From assembly GCA_022559845.1 (NCBI GenBank), contig CM040120.1:164716334-164780333 (forward strand): a stretch of 64,000 nucleotides of DNA, in the 5' to 3' direction. Made by a program: the position numbers and the translations under genes. Numbering within the stretch: position 1 is the stretch's first letter; each line of letters opens with the position of its first letter. This DNA comes from Amorphophallus konjac (Eukaryota; Streptophyta; Magnoliopsida; Alismatales; Araceae). Of the stretch, positions 22,796-33,120 are shown one piece after another. Under the pieces are notes generated by a model. That model did not search any database. It had not been told where the DNA came from and saw nothing but the letters and a program-made list of their open reading frames with translations.

Positions 22796-24499
22796 TGATG
22801 TGACACCACGCGGGGAGGGGAATTCGAGCTAGAAGTGATGAAAAGGCCGCCGATGCCGATGCTGTCCACTCTCTGCGCTTCAGGACAGACAGTCGGTTCT
22901 CTTGACACTGCGACCTCTCCGGATTTTTTCTGAAGACAAAACCAGTGGGAAACTCTTCGTAGCTTGACCGGGAAGACACCAGAATTTTCTTGATTTCTGT
23001 GGACGCCAATTCTGGTCGAGGCAGATGGTTGAACAGAGTGGAAGGTCTGTTGCACAGATTATAACAGGTTCTCAGCAGTGGGAAGATGAGGATGCTGCGA
23101 CCGCTCCCGAGCTCAGAATCAGGCACCGCTGAAGTTGTTGGTTCCGTTGACGAGTCTTCTTTGCAAAGAAACTGACAGGGCTGTCAGATATAGTCGGAGA
23201 TGGCCGGTAGAGCTTGAACACTGAAGGTGGTCGATGCCGACAGAGTGGAAGTAGAACTGCATGCCCGGTGGGAGAAAATTGATAAATTCTGGATCCGGAT
23301 GCCAAACGGAGCTCTGCTTCTTGGGGATGAAAGAAGACTTAGAGTAGAAGATTTTTGATGAAGAACTCCTACTCAGATTCCTAGGAGGTTGGCCGCTGCA
23401 GATCTTCCACTCCAGCTCTGGTCTTCTATCCGAGTAGTTTTGCGTAGTCGAGGGAGAATGGACCTTCTGATCAGCCCGGTGCTCGGATGGAGACGAAACC
23501 ACCTCGCTTGGAAAGCTCTCTGGACGAACTTTCCAGAGATGTATGCCTTGCCACCAGAAGATTCAGGGAAATGCTGGAGATGATGCAGCTTCTAGGACCA
23601 AATTTGCTTCCTGTGACCTGCAATGAAGTTGAAACCTTGTGGTGGCAAATGGTGGTGGAATGAGATGGAGGGAAGGGGAGGGCGACCTTGGCTGGGTTGG
23701 GGCTGGAGTTGGGCGGCCTAGGGTGTGGGGGGAATGGGAGAGGGGAGGGAATTTCGAATGTGGGCCTTGGGAGGAGTTATTTAAGCCTTGGGAAGGTGGT
23801 GGGATGCTTGGGGAAGGAGAGTGGGGTAGTTGGGGGTTGGGAGGTGAGGAGAGGATTGGAGGAGAGCTCTTGGGGTTGGGGTGAGTTAATGGAAGGGTGT
23901 GGGAACTAGGGATAGAGTTATTAGGGGAGGGGAAGAGAGAGAAAGTGGTTGGGAAGGGGAAGGAGAGAGAAAGGGGCGCACCCCTTAGAGAAAGAGAGAG
24001 ATAATGAGAGAGAGAAAGAGAGGGAGAGAGAGAGGGGAATTCACCCCTTAAAGAGAGAGAGAGTGAAGTTAGAGAGAAAGAAAGAACCCAGGAGAATCCA
24101 CTTCTAGAGAGAGAGAGAATATTGGAGAATCCACTCCAAAGAGAGAGAGATAGAAGGAGGGTAAGGGACCTCATGTTGGAGGTAGTTTTCCAAATATTTT
24201 TGATTCACTTCATTGTTTTAAAAGAGAGGTTACATGACACTTATATAGACTCTACTAAGAAGCCCAAAAGACAACTCACCTAACACCTAACACCTAACAC
24301 CTACTCACCATAACTCTCTTGGGAAGACTAAAAGACACAAAATAAAAAAAAGACTCTTACATAATAGTTGGAGACATAATTACTACAAAACATAAAACAT
24401 GACCCATTAGGCCCATACATATGGCCCAATTAACATGAGACAACTAAAACATGAATATCTATTTGATAATTTTGTTGAAGCCGCTTGCCGATCCCGTCA
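22796..24499 (-). repeat. Element F 3' LTR
   Basis: 1704 bp. On the minus strand it is headed by TGACGGGATCGGCAAG. Its middle is a long purine-rich tract on the plus strand (23640-24160, GA-rich and G-rich), which creates open but low-complexity frames on both strands. Confidence 0.9.
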
Positions 24500-24512
24500 A
24501 ACCCCTCCACTT
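24500..24512 (-). other. Element F polypurine tract
   Basis: AAGTGGAGGGGTT on the minus strand, directly before the TG of the 3' LTR. Confidence 0.78.
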
Positions 24513-24592
24513 GGAGAAGGTTCGAACTCGAACCTTGATTCTCGAATCTCAAACTGCAGGACCCCGACTTGTTGGGACAAATCGGATGACTT

Positions 24593-24604
24593 GCTCTGAT
24601 ACCA
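24593..24604 (-). other. Element F primer binding site (initiator Met tRNA)
   Basis: The minus strand reads TGGTATCAGAGC, complementary to the 3' end of plant initiator Met tRNA, three bases from the LTR end at 24608. Confidence 0.88.
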
Positions 24605-24607
24605 TTT

Positions 24608-26295
24608 TGATGTGACACCAAGCGGGAAGGGGAATTCAAGCTAGAAGTGATGAAAAGGCCGCCGATGCCGATGCTGTCCACTCTCTGTGCTTCAGGATAG
24701 ACAGTCGGTTCTCTTGACACTGCGGCAACTCCGGATTTTTGCTGAAGACGAAACTAGTGGGAAACTCTTCGTAGCTTGACCGGGAAGACACCAGAATTTT
24801 CTTGATTTCTGTGGGCATCGATTCTGGTCGAGGCAGATGGTTGAACAGAGTGGCAGGTCTGTTGCGCAGACTATAACAGGTTCTCAGCAGTGGGAAGATG
24901 AGGATGCTGCGATCGCTCCCGAGCTCAGAATCAGGCACCGCTGAAGTTGTTGGTTCCGTTGACGAGTTGTCTTTGCAACGAAACTAACAGGGCTATCAGA
25001 TATGGTCGGAGATGGCCGGTAGATCTTGAACACTGAAGGTGGTTGATGCCGACAGAGTGGAAGCAGAACTGCATGCCCGGTGGGAGAAAATTGATAAATT
25101 TTGGATCCGGATGCCAAACGGAGCTCTTCTTCTCGGGATGAAAGAAGACTCAGAGTAGAAGATTTTTTATGAAGAACTCCTGCTCAGATTCCCAGGTGGT
25201 TGGCCGCTGTAGATCTTCCACTCTGGCTCTAGTCTTCTGTCCGAGCAGTTTTGCGCAGTCGAGGGAGAATGGACCTTCTGATCAGCCCGGTGCTCGGATG
25301 GAGACGAAACCACCTCGCTTGGAAATCTCTCTGGACGACCTTTCCAGAGATGTATGCCTTGCCACCAAAAGATTCAGGAAAATGCCGGAGATGATGCAGC
25401 TTCTAGGACCAAATTTGCTGCCTGCGACCTGCAATGAAGTTGAAACCTTGTGGTGGCAAATGGTGGTGGAATGAGATGGAGGGAAGGGGAGGGCGACCTT
25501 GGCTGGGTTGGGGCTGGAGTTGGGCGACCTAGGGTGTGGGGGGAATGGGAGAGGGGAGGGAATTTCGAATGTGGGCCTTGGGAGGAGTTATTTTAGCCTT
25601 GGGAAGGTGGTGGGATGCATGGGGAAGGAGAGTGGGGTAGTTGGGGGTTGAGAGGTGAGGAGAGGATTGGAGGAGAGCTCTTGGGGTTGGGTGAGTTAAT
25701 GGAAGGGTGTGGGAACTAGGGAAAGAGTTATTAGGGGAGGGGAAGAGATAGAAAGTGGTTGGGAAGGGGGAGGAGAGAGAAAGGGGTGCACCCCTTAGAG
25801 AAAGAGAGAGATAATGAGAGAGAGAAAGAGAGAGAGAGAGAGAGGGGAATTCACCCCTTAAAGAGAGAGAGAGTGAAGTTAGAGAGAAAGAAAGAACCCA
25901 GGAGAATCCACTCCTAGAGAGGGAGAGAATATTGGAGAATCCACTCCAAAGAGAGAGAGATAGAAGGAGGGTAAGGGACCTCATGTTGGAGGTAGTTTTC
26001 CAAATATTTTTTATTCACTTCATTGTTTTAAAAGAGAGGTTACATGACACTTATATAGACTCCACTAAGAAGACCAAAAGACAACTCACCTAACACCTAC
26101 TCACCATAACTCTCTTGGGAAGACTAAAAGACATAAAATAAAAAAAAGACTCTTACATAATAGTTGGAGACATAATTACTACAAAACATAAAACATGACC
26201 CATTAGGCCCATACATATGGCCCAATTAACATGAGACAACTAAAACATGAATATCTATTTGATAATTTTGTTGAAGCCGCTTGCCGATCCCGTCA
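24608..26295 (-). repeat. Element F 5' LTR
   Basis: 1688 bp, colinear with 22796-24499. Differences are scattered substitutions plus short indels, for example one fewer CTAACACCTAACAC unit near 26090 than in the other copy near 24285. Confidence 0.9.
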
Positions 26296-27037
26296 GGCTG
26301 CCCCTCTCTCTCTCTCTCCTCTCCTCCCCCAGCAGCTGTGAAGTTTGTGTTTTAGAGGTGTGAAGCCTCATCTATCTGGTGTGAAGATCATCTCCGCCGC
26401 CGCCACCACCATCGTGCCGCCGTCGCACCACCACCTTCGTCGTCGGAGTTCTGTCCACCCAGGATAGTCCCCTCTTCCCGGAATTTCTGCTCTCAACCTC
26501 GAGATCTTTTGGAGTCCAAACTTTCAGCGTGAGTTCTAAGGTTCAACCCACGTCCCAGAAAAATTGGTGGAAATTTTAGTATTTATTTTTTATTTTTCCA
26601 TTTTCGTGCTTCCCCTCCTTCCAGATCTGCCAATTCTCTATCCTGAGTCATAGCAACCCGGTGTTTCCCCTCTTCAACCCACTTCTCCTTTTTGGTTTGA
26701 GTCCCCAATTTAATTGGAGGTTTTTTCCACCACCCACATCATCCACGAATTTTCTTGGAATTTCTGGAGTCTTCTACCTATTTTTAAAAATCATGGTCAG
26801 ATCCCAAATTCTGTTCTATCTCTGTTGTCCAGATCCGACCACCCGGTGCTAATAAATACTTTTTCCCCATCCAAATCTCCACTTTAATTTTCACTAAAAT
26901 TACCCCCGTCTTCCTCTCTTTTCCCTCTACAACTTTTGTGAAGAGCTCGACACCTAGATCGGAGGTCTACATTACGGTCAATGCCGGTTCTCAGTCAGAT
27001 CTCAGTCTGCCGGACTAGATCTGAGACTGAGCACAGC
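26296..27037. other. Non-coding host sequence between F and G
   Basis: No credible gene. It starts with a CT-rich tract, then a CCGCCGCC/CACCACC-rich stretch near 26390-26450, then pyrimidine-rich sequence. It is the continuation of the host interrupted by F and ends at the LTR of G. Confidence 0.4.
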
Positions 27038-28520
27038 TGATGTGAAAAAGTCCAAGGATGACTAAGTATGAAATGAGCAACCTAGGACCTAGACCCGTAA
27101 GCATACAAGCACTCCAATGATTCTCACGATAGCATCTTACTCACTCGACACACGCGATCACCCGGCGGGGCCGGGGGATGATGGCAAGGGTCCGAGGCAA
27201 GACCCAATGATTCTAATTGACTTAGTTGGCTTAGGCTGACCCCAAAGGGCCTAGGGTTCCCAACTTCGTGGGCGGCTGGCCCGAAGGGCGGGGTTTGGGT
27301 GGCACTCTCTCCCGGTCCGCGGTGGACACCTTCAAAGTAGCATACAAGTACGGGCCCTCTTCTCACCGTCCGACGGGCAAACAAAGCAATACAAAACTCG
27401 CAGAAATAAGGCAATCAAAGGTAGTATCAGAGGCTCACCTGATCGGTGTGAAGACACCGATCCCGCTCGGAGACGAGGGCGCGTCGAGAAGCGAGGGTAT
27501 ACACCCGATCGCTGCAGCGGTGTCGCTTGACCTGAACATTAAAAGGGTACAACACTACGCCTCTCGCAGGAGGGATGATCTTGGGGTGGGGATTAGACTT
27601 ATTACAATCAATAATACCTCCTCGCAGAGAGGGGCCTTCAGCCGGCCAAGCGGGGTGGGGGAATTATACGAGAAAACCCGACTTTCCAAGCTTTGCCGGT
27701 TCTACCAATCTTCAGATTCACTGGATAGGGTGTTGGTGTTGACGCTGCCACGGACTCCTCGGAACTCAGATCTTGATGAAACCTGTCCCAAAAGTTACCC
27801 AACTGACCGAGGGTGATGTCTGATTTTTTAGGAAGGCTCTGAGACTCGGGGCTGATCGGGCCGGCGACTTGAACTGGACAGCAACGTTCTTTCTCAGACT
27901 GGTGCAGAGTTGGTGCAGTCTGTTGCAGAAGGCGCTGTGGACTCTCCCGAACTCCAATCCAGACGAAACTGGCAGTGACGCGATCGTGGTCGGAGTAGCT
28001 TCGAGCAGGAGTTGACGGGGCCCCAATCGGAGGTCGGGGAAAAGAATGGTCGCCAGATAAGTGAGGACAGGTCAAACCTGGACCCACAGGTGGCAGACTG
28101 CACCCTCCGGCGAAGAAAATTGTAACTGGTAGCTCCGGTGGCCGATTGAGGTCCTTCTTCTTGGAGATGAAATCTAACTAGACGTAGTTTCGGCCCTCCA
28201 AAAATGGCGCTCAGATCCTTCACGAGCTGGCCGTGGCAACCTCTTCTTTCGGAGTCAGGTCTTCAGACAGGGGCAGATTGCGCAGTTGGACGAGATCCTC
28301 GACTCCGAACAGCTCCAGACTCGGATGGATGCGAGACCACCACCGTTGGAAAGCTAGCTCGATGACGCTTCCGTCGATGTAAAATAGGTCGCTAGGAGCC
28401 CTCAGGAGACGACGGGGTTCCCTCTGCAATCTGCTGCCAATCTGCAACCGGCGTCCTGGCCTGAACCTGAAAATGCAAATGGCTATAGGTGAAAGGTGTG
28501 GTTGGGGAAATGGGGTGGGA
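27038..28520 (-). repeat. Element G left LTR (3' LTR), truncated by element H
   Basis: Nearly identical to 60172-61657, starting TGATGTGAAAAAG. In the other copy the LTR continues past GGTGTG with TCTAGTGG, whereas here it passes into the LTR of H. About 880 bp of LTR are lost. Confidence 0.88.
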
Positions 28521-30102
28521 GGTGTGCTACAGGCCAATTTCGGGTCAGGTAGGCCCAATAGTTGTACGATCTTGTTCATTATTAATAAAGTTATATTTGA
28601 GCGTAAATATGCGATTGTGTTACTTTACGTTGTCCCTAGGATATGTGGTTGTAAAGTCAGCTCGAGATGGGATCTCGAACATGAGATTGACTTTACATGT
28701 ACACATACCTTAAACTGTTCCTGGTTGGAGGGTAATCACTCGGGGATTTTGATTACCTATTAAACCAGTACACATGATGTGTCAGTGACCAGTCTCATGG
28801 TCATTGGTGCGGGGCACCAACACATATGTGTAGGTGTATGTCCTTGGAGGATGTACACTGAACTGATCCGCTATTGGATCTTCAGATGGTTGATTATACC
28901 TAATGTCAACTGAAGATCTAACTGTCTCAGTAGCATCGTTGGTCCTTTGACCTGAGACATTGATCGGATCTTACACGAGGATTGGAATGGTTTAATCACT
29001 TGGCTAAGTGACTTTAACCATAAGTCATGAGTTGTCGAGTCGTTAACCACTCCAGGATACGTGTGAAGATCATCAATGGTCAAGAAGGGATCGCTCACTG
29101 TCGGGTATATATCAGACAGTTAATGGGTCATGACATTGACACTCCGTTAAATCCCTGGCCAGGGTCGTATGAGTTCGTTTAGGACGAACGTCATACACTT
29201 TAAGGAGGTCATAGTCAATTGGCACGATCATGTGGTTTGACAGGAACCATACCCTCGATCGTACCAGACTCATAGAATGAGCGAGGGATTATATCGATGC
29301 GGTAACTGTGGACTTATAGGTACCAGACAGGCTGGTTTAAACCCGGCGTCCTCTAGGATCACGCGGATTTGCTTGACCCAACGTGATCGAAGGTTCGGAA
29401 TGAATTAAACTATTATTCGACTCTTGTAGAAGCGAATAATACGTTTAATTTATTTCTAATTAAGAATTAGAAGTTAATGGGCCTTAAACTAGAGTGACTA
29501 TGAGCCTAGAGGATCACACACAATGGATTCTTGGGTGACGGATAATTATTATACAGGTGTATGTATTAATTCCCTTTGATTCCTTTTAGAAAGGAGTGTA
29601 AATGGGGCTTAATACATGAGTATAATAATGAAATGGTCATATATACAATTTTGGTCCTTTGGAGGTCTTTTGAAAAGGGCCAAAACTCTATATATAGCCA
29701 ACCTACGTGAGTTCATTTGAACTCTCGAACTCTTCCGACCTCTCTTAACTTAACCAAGCATTGAGGGTTAAGAAAGGAGGATTAGCCTCCCCCCTTTCTC
29801 CCCCTTGCTCTCTCTCTCACCAGAAGGTGATAGAGTCGGGGAAATTGCGCCGGGGAGGTACCGTCGCTGCGCAAGGGTCCGTGTGGATCTGCTCTAGAGG
29901 CCGTACAGTTGTGCGGCTCGGTTTCTCTGCATCGGGCTTAGCGGACACCGTCGTTCCGCGCAAGGTGAAACACGCAACCCGTAATTAGGGTGTTAGAAAC
30001 ACCGATTAGAGCACAGATTAAACTTTCCATAACACCGGGATCGGGCAAATGAAATTTTTGTTATCCGCTGCGTCGCCCGTAGGTGCTGTGCGAAATCTTA
30101 CA
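28521..30102 (+). repeat. Element H 5' LTR (first ~10 bases missing)
   Basis: Matches 55705-57290 with few differences and ends CGAAATCTTACA at 30102. Purine-rich AGAAAGGAGG and a CT-rich stretch lie near 29770-29820. A TATATATAG box at about 29690-29698 is a likely promoter TATA; the 3' copy has the same box near 56873. Confidence 0.9.
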
Positions 30103-30103
30103 G

Positions 30104-30119
30104 TGGTATCAGAGCCAGG
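30104..30119 (+). other. Element H primer binding site
   Basis: TGGTATCAGAGCCAGG, one base after the LTR end; complementary to initiator Met tRNA. Confidence 0.9.
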
Positions 30120-30250
30120 TTTGCGCTCTGGTCGGTATTTTTATCGCCGTTAAGAACCATGTTTTAGGGGTAATTAAAATCTTCAATTGTTATTGCTAGA
30201 AGGGGATGCTGGGCATCGCTGGAGCAAATTTTTTTTTAAAAAAAAAAAAA

Positions 30251-30540
30251 TTGGGCCTGCCCGGTTTGGGCGCACTGCGCCCTGGGCGCGGGGCCGCCCA
30301 CGCTGGGGCACCCGCATGGCGGGCGCCCGCCTTGCGGGCGCCGCCCCACGCGGGGCGACCGCGTGGCGGGCGCCCGCAGGCGGCGCCCGCGGGTCAGCGG
30401 CCGCGGGCGCTGACCCGCGGGGCGGCCGCCCACGTGGCGCAGCCACGCGGACCCTGCGTTGCAGGCGCCCGCGTTGCGGGTCGCGCCCGCAACGCGTGGC
30501 GGCGCCCGTGCCCGCCCCGCGCGCGGGCGGGTCAGCCCGC
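30251..30540. repeat. GC-rich palindromic island in the leader of H
   Basis: By my count only about 42 of some 290 bases are A or T. It is crowded with GGGCGCCC-type palindromes. The strongest hairpin has 14 bp arms, 30386-30399 (CCCGCGGGTCAGCG) and 30408-30421, around an 8 base loop. It is bordered on both sides by long A/T runs. Long open frames on both strands here are a GC artefact. Confidence 0.9.
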
Positions 30541-31831
30541 CTTAATTTTTTTTAATTTTAAAAAAAATTTGCTTTTTATTTTTAATTTATTGTACTCCAA
30601 CATAAATATATATATATGACATATATATATATATGAAAAATACAGTAAATTAAATAGAATTTTATTTTATAAGTTAAATAGTGTTATCTCAATAGTAAAT
30701 GTCGAATGGTAAATTTTATTTAACCGATTTGAATTTATCAAGGTGAGATAATTACTATTTACCTTAAAGATAAAATAGTAATAATTGAAGTTACTTCAGT
30801 AAAATTTAAGTTTTTTGAAATTTTAATTATTAGATAATTAAAAATTTTAAATTTTAAATTTTATTGAAGTTAAATGTGAAAAATTCAATTATTTGAATTT
30901 TAATTATTAGATAATTGTTAAATTCAAATTTTGAATTTTAGAAAATTAGTAATTGAGGATAATTACATTATTTTAAATTTATTTTCAAACAAAATTATTG
31001 GATAATTCGTTTGAATTTAAATTTAAATTATTGGCATGTTTAAATTTTAAATTTAAATTTGATTATTGGATAATTAAATTTAAATTTAAATTTAATTAAT
31101 TATCTTAATTAGATGCCCCTGTAGAAAATGATGGTTCTTTACGTGCTTTACTTTATTTACCCTGTATTGGTCTGCTTGTGTGTTTAATTTTACTTAATCA
31201 TGCTTTGATTTTTAAAATTAAACAAAGCTATCCTATTTTTGTTTGCACATCCCATTTTTAAATTCAAAAAGTAAGGATTATTTTCAGAAAATAACCCTTG
31301 ATTGATTTTATTTGAATGGGTTGGCAAGTGATCATGGACTTGGATTAATTTAATTAATTGGGGTCTGCAAACCTCCTTTCTCTCTCTGTTAAAATTCCAA
31401 TGTACTTCTATCTACCTCCGTTGCTGTACTCACCCTAAGGGTTGCTGGAATTTGAGTCACATGTAATTTAATTTTTTCGGCCTGCGTGCCGTGTAAAAGT
31501 TATAATTGATGCGACGTCGGAGTTTGAAAGCACGGAGCGCACCCGACGAGGACGATCTAGCTGCTTCGGAAGTGGGCCGGATGTCTTTGTTACATTAGGG
31601 TTTAAGTCCATGATCACTTGCGTTTTATTTTTGCATTGGATGCATTTATTTGATGCAAACTACTAGGTACGGTAAATATATTGGATATATTTATATTACC
31701 ACCTAGGGTGAGATCAAGATAAAATTAAATTCCCTCGCGATTAAATTTTAGATCTGGTAAGCGTGGCTCTAGGAGTCATCGTGGCCCTCCATCATTATGG
31801 AGTGAATGAACGTCTTCATTTCATGGATTTA

Positions 31832-32096
31832 TTGTGCTTTCCACAAGGTCCATGAGTTTGGGGGCGGGATTAAACTCCAAGGCTCGGCCTCAATGGGGTG
31901 AGGAATTGAACTCGGCTTGGGGTCATGAACTCATTGCTATGTAGTAATGATTGTTAGATCTAACCGAGAATATCCTTTGTTGTGCTTTCCACAAGGGGAT
32001 GATTTCTCGGGGGCCGAATATCGGATATTGCATTAGATGTAAGTGCCTGTTGACTGCCCTTGAGATGGTGTATGGCTTGTTGTGCTTTCCACAAGG
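31832..32096 (+). repeat. Three exact 17-mers in the leader of H
   Basis: TTGTGCTTTCCACAAGG occurs at 31832-31848, 31980-31996 and 32080-32096. Each contains a TTGTG/CACAA stem with a CTTTC loop. The flanks are not repeated. Confidence 0.93.
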
Positions 32097-32277
32097 TCGT
32101 ACATCAGTCTCGTTGAGATTCCGACCCTCTAGGTTGATCTCGTTGATCTCCCGTTCTATATACTGAGGGTTATATAGTTCGATCGAAAAATAGTGGGACT
32201 AACTAAGATAGAAAACCACATCTAAGTTAGAATTTGAAAACATGCTAAGTTGTCTTTTATTTCTTATCCAGATTACA

Positions 32278-33120
32278 ATGTCGTCGTCCAACCCCCTCCG
32301 CGGCATCTTGGATGCAAATAGATTAACTGGACCGAATTACTCGGATTGGCTGCGTAATCTACGCATAGTCTTTACCGCCGAAAAGATTGTGTACGTGTTG
32401 GACACGGTTCATTCTGAGCCAGCTCCTGATGCCGACGAGGGCGAGTTACTGGCTTATGCCAAGTGGTCTGAGGACTCCTCCCTTGCCCAATGTTACATGT
32501 TGGCCTCTATGGCTCCCGAGCTACAGAGGTAATTTGAAAAGACTAATTGTAGAAGTATACTTCTCAATCTACGCCAGCTCTTCGGGGAGCAGGGTAGGAT
32601 TGAGAGGTATGACATCTCTAAAAGGCTTTTCAGGACACGGATGTCTGAGGGTTCATCAGTACATGCCCATGTACTGAAAATGATGGAGTGGATTGAACGA
32701 CTCAATGCATTGGGGTTCAAGTTGGATCTTGAACTATGCATTGATCTTATACTCCAGTCATTGCCCGATTCCTTTTCTTCCTTCATCATGAACTTTAACA
32801 TGAACAGGATTGAAGCAACTCTCCCAGAGCTGCTCAATATGTTAAAGAGTGCTGAAGGAACCATGCAGAAAGATAAACCATCTTCGTCTGTAATGATTGT
32901 TGGCCGGGCCAACAAGAAAAGGAAGGCAACCCAACTATCCGCCACAAGTAACAAAGGGAAGGGAAAGAAAAAGGCCACGGGTAAGCAGCTCGCCAAAGTT
33001 GACAAAGGGAAGGGCAAGAAGAATGAAAAGGAAGACAAATGCTTTCGATGAGGGGAAACTGGGCATTGGAAAAGGAATTGCAAGGCAATTCTAAATGAAG
33101 GTATTTTTGTCATAGACCTT
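32278..33120 (+). pseudogene. Element H Gag
   Basis: Start chosen at ATG 32278 (MSSSNPLRG); an in-frame ATG lies upstream at 32242. The Copia Gag block is clear: LTGPNYSDWLRNLRIVF, then IERYDISKRLFRTRM, then LQSLPDSFSSFIMNFNMN. A Lys-rich stretch precedes a zinc knuckle whose second Cys is a TGA stop (CFR-stop-GETGHWKRNC at about 33045-33085). Another stop, TAA, interrupts at about 32530. All parts share frame 1. Gag would form the particle; this copy cannot be fully translated. Confidence 0.9.

Larger units (their letters stand above)
22796..26295 (-). mobile_element. Element F: mini LTR retrotransposon, long LTRs and 108 bp centre
   Basis: Two near-identical copies (22796-24499 and 24608-26295) flank 108 bp. 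In minus orientation the LTRs run from TGACGGGATCGG to GGTGTCACATCA, the primer site TGGTATCAGAGC sits three bases inside the 5' LTR, and a polypurine tract AAGTGGAGGGGTT abuts the 3' LTR. Flanks are GGCCG (22791-22795) and GGCTG (26296-26300), a 5 bp duplication with one mismatch. There is no coding domain, so it must move with proteins from another element. Structurally like TRIM elements, but with far longer LTRs. Confidence 0.9.
30120..32277 (+). other. Element H untranslated leader
   Basis: About 2.16 kb between primer site and Gag without a supported ORF. It has three parts: a very GC-rich palindromic island (30251-30540), a very AT-rich stretch (30541-31130), and mixed sequence with three exact copies of a 17-mer (31832-32096). 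A pyrimidine tract ending TTCTTATCCAG lies six bases before the Gag ATG and looks like a splice acceptor, so a leader intron is possible. Confidence 0.7.

Noticed and set aside
23563..24174. Ser/Leu/Pro-rich 203-residue minus-strand frame, repeated at 25529-25984
   Set aside because: It is the complement of a GA-rich and G-rich low-complexity tract in the LTR of F.
22796..26295. Simple tandem duplication instead of element F
   Set aside because: The primer site, polypurine tract, TG/CA ends and flanking 5 bp repeat are all correctly placed for an LTR element.
27033..27037. ACAGC/AGAGT as a target duplication of G
   Set aside because: Only three of five bases match, which is not convincing.
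30183..30619. Overlapping Arg/Ala/Pro-rich open frames as a possible gene
   Set aside because: They come from the 85% GC island, which lacks stop codons on both strands; no motif or start context supports them.
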